Notes under the pieces: model-generated
The model's database searches: none
Seen by the model: the letters and a program-made list of their open reading frames with translations, nothing else
What the model was told of the DNA's origin: nothing
Shown here: piece after piece, positions 1-7,570 of the stretch
Layout of the letters: every line of letters starts with the position of its first letter
How positions within the stretch are numbered: position 1 is the stretch's first letter
NCBI GenBank assembly: GCA_043809745.1
Contig: JBDROU010000024.1
Span: 1 to 38,220 of the forward strand
DNA: 38,220 nucleotides
Origin: JBDROU01 sp043809745 [NCBI: bacterium]
GTDB taxonomy: Bacteria; Elusimicrobiota; JBDRMW01
Direction of reading: 5' to 3'
Translations under genes and position numbers: made by a program

Positions 1-72
1 TAATCCGGCAAATGAAGTTAATGAATTCTTTGTTTTTTCTACTTGCAGAGCGCTTAAATTTTGTATAATCAT
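1..72 (-). CDS. N-terminus of a minus-strand gene, possibly an IS transposase (partial)
   Basis: Reading the complementary strand from an ATG at 72-70 gives 24 uninterrupted codons to the window edge, beginning MIIQNLSALQVEKTKNSL and ending with TSFAGL. A good SD-like GAGGTG lies about six bases upstream of the ATG. The phrase LTSFAGL resembles the opening of IS1380-type DDE transposases, but 24 residues are too few to assign a family. An imperfect inverted repeat just upstream (80-147) would fit an element end. It is divergent from every other gene in the window. It could equally be an unrelated host gene. Confidence 0.4.
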   Translation of the reverse strand, partial: MIIQNLSALQVEKTKNSLTSFAGL

Positions 73-79
73 GCTATCA

Positions 80-147
80 CCTCGTTGGTGAAAAATGGTC
101 TGACTTTTCAATAAAAATATTATATCATTTTTCGACGGCCAGCGAGG
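80..147. repeat. Imperfect inverted repeat, possible IS terminus
   Basis: The left arm CCTCGTTGG (80-88) plus GAAAAATG (90-97) pairs with CATTTTTC (126-133) plus CCAGCGAGG (139-147), with one G-T pair and a five-base bulge. On the + strand a run of seven T follows at 150-156, so it also has a loose terminator look, but the 28-base loop argues against a simple terminator. Read on the minus strand, the outer edge begins CCTCGCTGG, directly ahead of the partial minus-strand gene. Confidence 0.45.
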
Positions 148-211
148 TGTTTTTTTATTTCCAATTGCTTTTATGTATTGTTAACCGATTTTCTGGGGAA
201 TTAAATAACAC

Positions 212-239
212 TTGAAAGTTTAATCAATTTATTTATAAT
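212..239 (+). promoter_or_regulatory. Sigma-70-like promoter upstream of the signalling cassette
   Basis: TTGAAA at 212-217 and a perfect TATAAT at 234-239 are separated by 16 bases. The expected transcription start is about 245-247, which coincides with the GTG start codon of the next gene, so the transcript would be leaderless or nearly so. Confidence 0.65.
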
Positions 240-244
240 ATAGT

Positions 245-652
245 GTGATAAGGTCAAGAGCACTACAAGGCAAAGCAAGAATTCTAGTTAGCTTTGTGTT
301 AGCGATTTTAATGCTAGCTGCAATGTCCTGTGCCTTGGTTTATTGGTTATTCCCTTTAGTAAAAACCCAAACGGAGAGCGGTTATGACTTGTCGCAAAAG
401 GAAAGTGGTGTGACTTCGAATATAAACGAAAATATTAGCGGATCTGTGGTAAATTATTTGGCTGAAGAAAAAAAAGATTCTTCTAAGGAATTAACAGGGT
501 TAATTAAAAACAGCGAAGATAAAAACCAGCAGTCTATTCCTTCAGTTATTGACCCAGAGATTAGGAGCACATTAGCAACCATAAATAAAATCAACAATAT
601 TAATAAACTAAATAAAATTAGACTAGAGTCAGAGAAAAATACAAAGGAATAA
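245..652 (+). CDS. Small single-pass membrane protein of unknown function
   Basis: I do not recognise a family. The 135-residue product has a basic N-terminus (R3, R5, K10, R12), one hydrophobic segment at about residues 13-36, then a polar Ser/Asn/Lys-rich tail ending in an Asn/Ile/Lys repetitive stretch (NKINNINKLNKI). The topology suggests an inner-membrane anchor with an extracytoplasmic tail. The start is a GTG with no SD, sitting where transcription should begin; later in-frame starts (GTG 296, ATG 311) would remove the basic residues and part of the membrane segment. It ends ten bases before the kinase gene and is probably co-transcribed with it, so a role beside the kinase is a reasonable but untested guess. 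Confidence 0.6.
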   Translation: MIRSRALQGKARILVSFVLAILMLAAMSCALVYWLFPLVKTQTESGYDLSQKESGVTSNINENISGSVVNYLAEEKKDSSKELTGLIKNSEDKNQQSIPSVIDPEIRSTLATINKINNINKLNKIRLESEKNTKE

Positions 653-662
653 GAACTATTTT

Positions 663-3425
663 ATGGACAAAAAGTTAATTGATAATCGATACGTTCCTAT
701 AAGGGAAATCGGCGCCGGCGGATTTGCGCTGGTTATTAAAGCCTGGGCTAGTAATCTTGAACGGTTTGTTGCTGTAAAGAAAGTTCACGAAAATTTTTCT
801 AAAAATGCAAAATTTTTAGACATGTTTCGCGTTGAAGCTATAAGCACCGCAAAATTAGATCATCAAAACATAGTTAGGGTGATAGATTTCCTTAAAACAG
901 CCACGAACAAATACTATATAATAATGGAATATGTTAAAGGCGCTGATCTGCGTTATTTATTGCAAAAATGCATAAAACGCAAAATTAAGATACCCTATGG
1001 AATTTCTGCATACATAATTGGCGAGGTGCTAAAGGGATTGGAGTTTGCTTACTCCCATATCGATGAAATCACCGGAGAACCACTCCGGATAGTTCACAGG
1101 GATATTTCACCCGGGAATATAATGATTTATTACGACGGTAGGGTCAAATTGGGGGATTTTGGTATAGCAAAAGTATCTTCATCGCTTACTGAGAGTTTTG
1201 ATGCCGGTAAATTAAGAGGGAAGGTCCCCTACATGTCACCCGAGCAGGCTGAAGGCACACTTGAGCTTGATAATCGTTCTGATATATTTTCAATAGGCAT
1301 AGTACTATACGAATTAATAACCGGGAAGAAACTCTTTGAAGCAGCAAGTGAATATGATACCTGGAAGATGGTAAAAAAAGTAAAGTTCAATCCGAGAAGT
1401 CTTGATGTCCACTCTACCGCGCCTGAACCGCTTAAAGCAATTTTAATAAAATCATTGATGAAAAACAGAAATGAAAGATACCAGTCAGCAAAGGATATGT
1501 ATAAAGATATATATCATTACCTCGGTGAAGAGGAATATAATATTCAAAGGGAGAACTTTAAGAAGTTCATGAGCCAGGTTCTTGCAGATGAGATAAAAAT
1601 AGAAGAAAAGGAAACGGGCCATCCAGTTATTGATGATATTGAAATTGAGGAAACGCCTGTAATGCAGGAACTGCCATCCAAGCAAACCGAAGCTTTTCGA
1701 AATATCATTTCCGAAGATAAAACACCCCAGCCTTCAAAAAATTCTGATGAAGCTCCTATGCCCCATGAAAAAAGCTTAACCGGCGAAAAAACAGTTATTG
1801 ATTTTGTGCTGGATACAGCTAAGAAATACGAAAAAATATTTTATTTCTCTCTAGTAGCAGTGTTTTTTCTAATTTTGATACTCTTTGCGGCAGATGTATA
1901 TTTTACCTGGACTCATATTGGAACACAGGTTCACGACCGTATATGGCCGCCTGCATTGGTTGTTGATTCGTACCCATCTGGAGCTGAAATTAATTTGAAA
2001 GGCATTGATGGCAGAAACGTATTAGCTGGTAATTCAACTACCCCTTTTCGCATGGAAAGTATAATACCCGGTAATTATCTGCTAGTATTGAAAAAAGATG
2101 GATACAACGAAATGTCCAGAAAAATATCTGTTATTGGATCTAAAACAGAAATTTTGGACGGTTCACATGAAGTTTCTGATTTGGAGAACAATTTTGTAAT
2201 TAAATTTGAAACAACACTCCAAATAAACTCTACCCCGCCGGGTGCAGATATATATATTGATGGGAAAAAGCTTGTAAAGAAAACACCTGCGGCCCAAGAT
2301 ATTGAAGCAGGACAGCGCCTTTTAAGTTTATCAAAATCTGGTTTTGAACCGCTCGGAAGCATGAAAAAAGTTGCTTCATTCGGACAGTGTATCATTAATT
2401 TGGCAGAACCAATTGATAGTCAGAAAGGGATCGACAACAGATTCTGGGAATTAAACAAGTCAATGCAGGATGGTAAGACAATATATCTTATAACCGGTAC
2501 ATTTTGGAAGCAGCTTGATATTAATTCAAATCCTCAGGACGCTGAAGTTTTCATAAACAATGAACAGCTTTCTATAGGTAAGACCCCTTTGAATAAAGTA
2601 AGTTTCCAAGTCGGAACCCATACAATTACAGTAAGGCTGCCTGGTTTTAAGAGCCAAAACAGGACAATAATTATCGACGAGAATACTAAGGAATCAACTT
2701 TCTTCTCACTCAATAAGATTGTAACTTTTTCAGCTTACGGCACGGACTCAACAAACACCGACATCAATGCGCGCGTAACCATAAGCGGAACCAACATAAA
2801 GAATATGCGTACGCCTTTTGAGACTGATCTTCCTTTAAAAAAACTTGAAGCAGTGTTTTCAAAAGAACCACGTTATAACTCAGTAAAACAAACATTCAAT
2901 GTTCAGGATGTTCGTAATATATCCGCTAAACTTCAATTAAAAAACCCTTTTCTTAAAGTAATGGTGATAGATGAAAACTCAGGCTCACCCATCTCAAACG
3001 CAACCATTATAAGTGACGGGAAGTATATTGGAACTACAGATAAGAAAGGCGAATGGCAGGATTATCTTTCACCTGGAGAACATACTATTAAAGTAAACAC
3101 CAATACCAAGTATCCCGAAAAAGAAGTAACCAAAAATTTTGAGGTTGCCAGCAGAGAAACCATTACATTTAACCTTAGCGCTGTCGCAGACGGGCAACTA
3201 ATTATTGATACGAAACCTCACTTTGTCGGAGCTCAAATATATATTGACGGCAAATATGAGGGCGACACGTTCCGACGGATCTCCGATTTGACCCGTGGGA
3301 CGCATAAGGTATGGATTGAACATGTAGATCTAGAGAAAAGAGCGGAAAAAACAATAAAATTTACGCAACCTGCACAGAAAATAATATTGAAACTCGATGA
3401 AGGAGGGGAATTTATAATACAATGA
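663..3425 (+). CDS. Transmembrane Ser/Thr protein kinase with extracytoplasmic PEGA domains
   Basis: A Hanks-type (PknB-like) kinase of 920 residues. The catalytic domain covers about residues 10-290: glycine loop GAGGFALV (17-24), VAVK lysine K39, helix-C glutamate E58, catalytic loop HRDISPGN (H145, D147, N152), DFG (165-167) and MSPE in place of APE (191-194). All key catalytic residues are present, so it should be active. An acidic/proline linker leads to one membrane helix at about 392-412. The remaining 500 residues should be extracytoplasmic and contain at least four PEGA or PEGA-like units, recognisable as SYPSGAEINL, STPPGADIYIDG, SNPQDAEVFINN and a final one near AQIYIDGKYEG, plus a carboxypeptidase-regulatory-like beta unit (SGSPISNATI). 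PEGA domains are thought to bind surface structures, so an envelope-sensing role is inferred. Its TGA overlaps the next ATG. Confidence 0.96.
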   Translation: MDKKLIDNRYVPIREIGAGGFALVIKAWASNLERFVAVKKVHENFSKNAKFLDMFRVEAISTAKLDHQNIVRVIDFLKTATNKYYIIMEYVKGADLRYLLQKCIKRKIKIPYGISAYIIGEVLKGLEFAYSHIDEITGEPLRIVHRDISPGNIMIYYDGRVKLGDFGIAKVSSSLTESFDAGKLRGKVPYMSPEQAEGTLELDNRSDIFSIGIVLYELITGKKLFEAASEYDTWKMVKKVKFNPRSLDVHSTAPEPLKAILIKSLMKNRNERYQSAKDMYKDIYHYLGEEEYNIQRENFKKFMSQVLADEIKIEEKETGHPVIDDIEIEETPVMQELPSKQTEAFRNIISEDKTPQPSKNSDEAPMPHEKSLTGEKTVIDFVLDTAKKYEKIFYFSLVAVFFLILILFAADVYFTWTHIGTQVHDRIWPPALVVDSYPSGAEINLKGIDGRNVLAGNSTTPFRMESIIPGNYLLVLKKDGYNEMSRKISVIGSKTEILDGSHEVSDLENNFVIKFETTLQINSTPPGADIYIDGKKLVKKTPAAQDIEAGQRLLSLSKSGFEPLGSMKKVASFGQCIINLAEPIDSQKGIDNRFWELNKSMQDGKTIYLITGTFWKQLDINSNPQDAEVFINNEQLSIGKTPLNKVSFQVGTHTITVRLPGFKSQNRTIIIDENTKESTFFSLNKIVTFSAYGTDSTNTDINARVTISGTNIKNMRTPFETDLPLKKLEAVFSKEPRYNSVKQTFNVQDVRNISAKLQLKNPFLKVMVIDENSGSPISNATIISDGKYIGTTDKKGEWQDYLSPGEHTIKVNTNTKYPEKEVTKNFEVASRETITFNLSAVADGQLIIDTKPHFVGAQIYIDGKYEGDTFRRISDLTRGTHKVWIEHVDLEKRAEKTIKFTQPAQKIILKLDEGGEFIIQ

Positions 3426-3958
3426 AAAAAGTAATTTTCTTTTCCGCAGCAGTTATAGCGATTATACTTATACTAAGCAGAAGCTATTTATTTTGTGCTA
3501 CAGATTATTTAAAATATTTGGAAAGCGGAATTTCAGATCTAAATGATGATTACGATTCTAATAAAGCCATTAAAAAATTCAAACGCATAATAAAAGCCTC
3601 TTTAGCGGATGAAGACTTAAAGGTGCGGGCCTTTTTCTGGACAGCTTACGCATATCAATTTGATGATCAATTAGAAGAAGCTAGAAATACGTTCAAAGAA
3701 ATGTTTGAGTTTATAAATGATATTGAGTATCCATTTGAAGAAGGACTTGATAAAGAACTGCTCCAAAATTCGGATCTAATGAGAACATTTGAAAACCAAG
3801 CTAAACTTTATTTTAAGCAAGTATATGAAGGTAAAAGTAAAGCAAGATTAATTGATCTAGAAATTGATAAGAGCAAAGAGCCTGAAAAAAAATATTTACC
3901 CCGTTTAATGATACTGGGTGGTGTAATTATAATTGCTTTGATAGTAGCTTTTATATAA
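3422..3958 (+). CDS. Two-TM membrane protein, translationally coupled to the kinase
   Basis: A 178-residue protein with an N-terminal hydrophobic segment or uncleaved signal (about 4-25), a helical, charged middle that looks TPR-like (DYLKYLESGISDLN, then AFFWTAYAYQFDDQLEEARN) and a C-terminal membrane helix (about 159-178) that ends the protein. The ATG overlaps the kinase stop codon by four bases and has a strong GGAGG just inside the kinase coding sequence, so the two proteins are probably made in fixed proportion. No family is recognised with certainty. The middle domain would lie outside the cytoplasm, next to the kinase PEGA region, which suggests an accessory or scaffold role (inference). 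Confidence 0.8.
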   Translation: MKKVIFFSAAVIAIILILSRSYLFCATDYLKYLESGISDLNDDYDSNKAIKKFKRIIKASLADEDLKVRAFFWTAYAYQFDDQLEEARNTFKEMFEFINDIEYPFEEGLDKELLQNSDLMRTFENQAKLYFKQVYEGKSKARLIDLEIDKSKEPEKKYLPRLMILGGVIIIALIVAFI

Positions 3959-3989
3959 TTTGTAAAACTTAAAACAGAAGGAGCCTTAA

Positions 3990-6248
3990 ATGCCACGATT
4001 AATACTTCGAAGGAAAACAGAGATAGTATCAGAATATATAATATCAAAATTATCAGTTACAATCGGATCAAGTGATGACAATGATATTGTGATAAATGAT
4101 CAGCCAATTTCATTGAGACACTGCGAGATATTTGAGGTTGAAGGTAAATATTTTGTAAAGGACTCCAAGAGCGCTTTTGGCACCTATGTGAACAATAAAA
4201 GAGTAAATCAATCTGAAATTCATTATGAAGATGCTGTTACATTTTCAAACTCCTATTTTGACATACTCTTTTATCCAGTTATTCAGGAAAAGAAACCGCT
4301 TCCAGACAATATTAAACAAAGGTATTTCCTTTTGGCAATACACGGAAATTTATTCGGGAAAAAATATGAACTTAAAACCGGCGAAACAAAGATCGGGCGC
4401 GAAGAAGAGTTTAATGATATTGTGATTTCAAGTAAGGTCGATACCAGCGTATCAAGAAGACATGCAACTATAAAATCAGAGGAAGAGAAATTTGATATTT
4501 CTGACAAAAGGAGTAGAAACAGAACATTCGTAAACCAAAAAGTGGTTGGTGAGAATGATACCCTTTCTGTTAAGCTAGGAGACGAGATTTTAATCGGCCA
4601 TAATATTTTCAGATTAGTAAAAGAAGGGACCGAAGACTATTCAGCGCCTAAAAAGGCAGGCATATTCTTAGACCGTTATAAGATGCCAGCATTGAAGATG
4701 TTAACCGGAATAATAGTTCTTTTTTTGCTTTCAGTAATGATGTACTCAACCTACAGAATTTTAGTTATTAAAAATGTGCCTTCCAAGTTAAACGTTAGTA
4801 CTGCAAATTGGTCGCCAAATATTTCATTGACTGATACCTCGCTTTTCGATAAAGGAGAATATGATATATCTCCAAGCTTAGCTCTTGGAACAAGAAATGG
4901 CAGTAAGAACAAATCTATAATAATTTGCACATCCAACGGGGCTATAAACATAGCAGATCCTAGAACCGGCAACGCCTTATGGCCAAAAGAGTTCCTAATT
5001 CCCGACGGCATTGATTCCTCACCAATAAGCGCCGATATTAACAATGATAATATCGATGATGTTATTATATGCGCTAAGGATTCCAGGCTATATATAATTG
5101 ACGGCCAGAAAGGAGATCTAATATATAAGTCTACTATCTTAGGCGGGTTGTTAAGATCGACACCTGCATGTGCTGATATCAATGGGGACAATGTAAAAGA
5201 CGTTGTCTGCTGTTCAGAAGATGGCGTGGTATTATTTGTTTACAACCCGTCTACAGCACCTCGTGATTTTATTAAGGATCTGGGTTCAAAAATTAATTCA
5301 TCACCTGTAATATGTAAATATCCTTCAACAAACAGATACCTAGTTGCTATTCCAATGGCAGATGGAAAGGTTTATTTTTTTGATGGAATTAATAGAGAAT
5401 ATAAAATGCTGGATACAGCCGAAGGTATTAATAAAAGGAAGGGAACTTCACTTACATCAAACGACATCGGCAATGTTCCTATAATCGCAGATTTGAATCG
5501 CGATGGGAACTTGGAAATAGTTGTTGCAAGCAAGCAGTATTTTGTGGCTTCTTTTGACATAAAATCAAATAATCTTCAATGGGAATTTTCTATAACACCA
5601 ATGATGACGGGAGAATTTCCAACAAGATATGCATCCATTGTAGCTTCTGATATGAATGATGATAAATATTTGGATGTAATAGTAGCTTGGCCAAACGGAT
5701 TTGTTTATGTTCTTGACGGAAGAGATGGAAAATTGCTTTGGAAGCAGCAAACTGATGGCTGGAATCGCCTTCTAGCAACGCCGGCTGTAGCAGATTTAAA
5801 TAAAGACGGTTTTTCAGAAGTTGTAATTGGCGGGGAAAATGGACAAATATACATTTATAACGGGAATGCCGCTCTTGGAATTGAAATTGATAGAGTTATC
5901 AAAAAAGATAAGATAAGCTCTAATCCGTTAAATTCAACGCCAATTATTGCTGATATTGATAATAACGGTTATCTGGATATCATGTTTAAGGATATTATGA
6001 ATAAACTGGTAATATTAAAAACAAATTCGCGGGTTTTACCAAATACCATTGTTTGGGCTATGCATCATAGAGATGCATCTAACTCAGGGTTATATCCTGT
6101 AAGAACATTTCTGTGGTTATTTGTAGCGATTAATTTACTATCTATAGTTCTTCTGACTGCACTTGCTGCTGTAATTATTATAATAAAAAAGCGGAAGGGT
6201 ATAAAAAAACCTCCTGTTATCGCATTAAAAGAAGAAGTTACTGCATAA
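3990..6248 (+). CDS. Two-FHA, TM, FG-GAP/VCBS beta-propeller, TM protein
   Basis: A 752-residue protein of unusual build. Two FHA domains occupy about residues 5-95 and 110-210. The second carries the canonical phosphothreonine-binding set IGRE (GR at 136-137), SRRH (155-158) and an Asn at 182; the first has GS instead of GR but keeps SLRH (41-44) and GTYVNN. A membrane helix follows at about 232-257. The region from about 280 to 690 has six calcium-binding-like propeller motifs (DINNDN, DINGDN, DLNRDG, DMNDDK, DLNKDG, DIDNNG, near residues 348, 396, 502, 553, 603 and 655), typical of FG-GAP/VCBS repeats. A second helix at about 705-731 returns the chain to the cytoplasm with a KKRKG tail. 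The topology puts the FHA domains inside, where they could read kinase phosphorylation, and the propeller outside. The start has AAGGAG at good spacing. It lies 31 bases after the coupled membrane protein and 61 before the phosphatase. Confidence 0.93.
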   Translation: MPRLILRRKTEIVSEYIISKLSVTIGSSDDNDIVINDQPISLRHCEIFEVEGKYFVKDSKSAFGTYVNNKRVNQSEIHYEDAVTFSNSYFDILFYPVIQEKKPLPDNIKQRYFLLAIHGNLFGKKYELKTGETKIGREEEFNDIVISSKVDTSVSRRHATIKSEEEKFDISDKRSRNRTFVNQKVVGENDTLSVKLGDEILIGHNIFRLVKEGTEDYSAPKKAGIFLDRYKMPALKMLTGIIVLFLLSVMMYSTYRILVIKNVPSKLNVSTANWSPNISLTDTSLFDKGEYDISPSLALGTRNGSKNKSIIICTSNGAINIADPRTGNALWPKEFLIPDGIDSSPISADINNDNIDDVIICAKDSRLYIIDGQKGDLIYKSTILGGLLRSTPACADINGDNVKDVVCCSEDGVVLFVYNPSTAPRDFIKDLGSKINSSPVICKYPSTNRYLVAIPMADGKVYFFDGINREYKMLDTAEGINKRKGTSLTSNDIGNVPIIADLNRDGNLEIVVASKQYFVASFDIKSNNLQWEFSITPMMTGEFPTRYASIVASDMNDDKYLDVIVAWPNGFVYVLDGRDGKLLWKQQTDGWNRLLATPAVADLNKDGFSEVVIGGENGQIYIYNGNAALGIEIDRVIKKDKISSNPLNSTPIIADIDNNGYLDIMFKDIMNKLVILKTNSRVLPNTIVWAMHHRDASNSGLYPVRTFLWLFVAINLLSIVLLTALAAVIIIIKKRKGIKKPPVIALKEEVTA

Positions 6249-6309
6249 AATTATTTTTAATTTTTTATGTTTAGTATAATTTTAAGTTTTTTCTGGAGAT
6301 AAAGTAATT

Positions 6310-7452
6310 ATGTCCTTACCAATTGTGAAATATTTTGTAAAAACTGATGCTGGATTAATCAGGGAAACCAATGAGGATTCTTTATTAATCTTGCCTAAAC
6401 ACGGCACTTTTGCGGTATTTGATGGTATGGGTGGTCATGCCGCAGGTGATCTGGCCAGTTTTGCCGCATCAAGTGTTTTAGATGAGCTTTTCAAAAACTT
6501 TGATGAAATTTGCAAAAATTTAGGAATTATTGAAAAAAAGTTTTTTCTGGCTAATTCTATACAAATAGCAAATAGCACCCTTTACAAACTTGCTTATCGC
6601 TATACGGCTTTAAGAGGCATGGGAACTACAGCTGTTTCCTGCATATTTGAGGACGATCTAATTCACATTGTTCATGTTGGGGATAGCCGTCTATACAGGT
6701 TAAGAGATAAAACTTTGCAGTTATTGACAATTGATCATTCTTGGGTAAATGAGATGCTTGAAGATCATGAGATAACTCCGCGAGAGGCAAAGAAGTTTAA
6801 AAACAAAAATGTCATTACCAGAGTGCTGGGAGTAAGTCCAACCGTAAAAGTAGATGTAAAAACCGAAAATATTAAAGTAAATGATACTTATTTACTGTGT
6901 TCCGACGGCCTTACATCTTTTGTTGAAGAAGAAAGTATAAAAGATGTTTTATTAAATCAATCCTTAACTTTAGAAAACAAGGCTAAAAGATTAGTACAGT
7001 TTGCAAATGAAAATGGGGGCGAAGACAACATTACAATAATAATTTTGCAAATAGACAAAATTCTAGAAAATTCCAATAGGGATGATTTATTTATAGGGAA
7101 GCTAATTCCTTTTAAAGAGGATACGGTAAAAGAGCTTAAATCTAAAAACAAAATTTCCAACTCTATCTTAAAACAATTAGATTTTAACAAATTCAATCAT
7201 GAACTATTTAAGAAAAAAATAATTTCTATAAAAAAATCACACTTGTTTTTTTTAATGGCGATTTTGATGCCTTTAATAATTTATTTTGCTGCTGATTGCA
7301 TTGCTAGGCTAAAAGCAACTCCAATAGTAAATAATATCAGATCGTTTATAAATATGATTAGCTCTAAAGATGGTATTAGTACTAAAATTAAATCAAAATT
7401 GCCAAAATCAAAGAGATTAGTGATTAAGACAAAAAAACTTAAAAACCAGTAA
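6310..7452 (+). CDS. PP2C-family Ser/Thr phosphatase with C-terminal membrane anchor
   Basis: The metal-dependent phosphatase domain spans about residues 5-248. It shows RETNEDS (D23), VFDGMGGHAAGD (D38, G39), RGMGTTAV, HVGDSRLYRL, CSDGL (D199) and GGEDNITI (D239), the full set of metal-coordinating aspartates. This is the PrpC/Stp-type enzyme that removes phosphate from Hanks-kinase substrates. A linker of about 60 residues leads to one hydrophobic helix (about 311-331) and a Lys-rich C-terminus (KSKLPKSKRLVIKTKKLKN); a membrane anchor is less common than the soluble form. It closes the signalling cassette and should oppose the kinase on the FHA protein or on the envelope proteins encoded downstream (inference). 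A weak GGAG lies 12 bases before the ATG. Confidence 0.95.
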   Translation: MSLPIVKYFVKTDAGLIRETNEDSLLILPKHGTFAVFDGMGGHAAGDLASFAASSVLDELFKNFDEICKNLGIIEKKFFLANSIQIANSTLYKLAYRYTALRGMGTTAVSCIFEDDLIHIVHVGDSRLYRLRDKTLQLLTIDHSWVNEMLEDHEITPREAKKFKNKNVITRVLGVSPTVKVDVKTENIKVNDTYLLCSDGLTSFVEEESIKDVLLNQSLTLENKAKRLVQFANENGGEDNITIIILQIDKILENSNRDDLFIGKLIPFKEDTVKELKSKNKISNSILKQLDFNKFNHELFKKKIISIKKSHLFFLMAILMPLIIYFAADCIARLKATPIVNNIRSFINMISSKDGISTKIKSKLPKSKRLVIKTKKLKNQ

Positions 7453-7503
7453 GAAATGAGATCGCTCATAAATAATGGATGAAAATCGCTGCAGATGGTT
7501 ACA

Positions 7504-7536
7504 TTAAAGTTTTACAAAACTTTAACAAAAACTTTA
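7504..7536. promoter_or_regulatory. Candidate operator: perfect palindrome plus a third half-site
   Basis: TTAAAGTTTT (7504-7513) and AAAACTTTAA (7516-7525) form a perfect inverted repeat with a two-base spacer. AAAACTTTA recurs in direct orientation at 7528-7536, exactly 12 bases after its first copy at 7516. It lies 23-67 bases upstream of the TolC-like gene, around the expected -35 region, and no T-run or GC stem suggests a terminator. A repressor or activator site for the efflux operon is the natural reading. Confidence 0.5.
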
Positions 7537-7558
7537 CTTACTTCTTATATGGTTAATA

Positions 7559-7564
7559 TATAAT
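7559..7564 (+). promoter_or_regulatory. -10 element immediately before the TolC-like gene
   Basis: A perfect TATAAT at 7559-7564 is followed only six bases later by the ATG at 7571, so transcription should begin at or next to the start codon. No convincing -35 is seen (TTACTT at 7538-7543 gives only 15 bases of spacing), which fits activator dependence at the adjacent palindrome. Confidence 0.45.
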
Positions 7565-7570
7565 TAAATA

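Noticed and set aside
6249-6275. AAAATTA/TAATTTT inverted repeat after the FHA gene
   Set aside because: It is pure A/T in an AT-rich gap and is expected by chance; the phosphatase is probably in the same operon.
7455-7468. ATGAG-ATCG-CTCAT hairpin after the phosphatase gene
   Set aside because: A five-base stem with no T-run is too weak to call a terminator.
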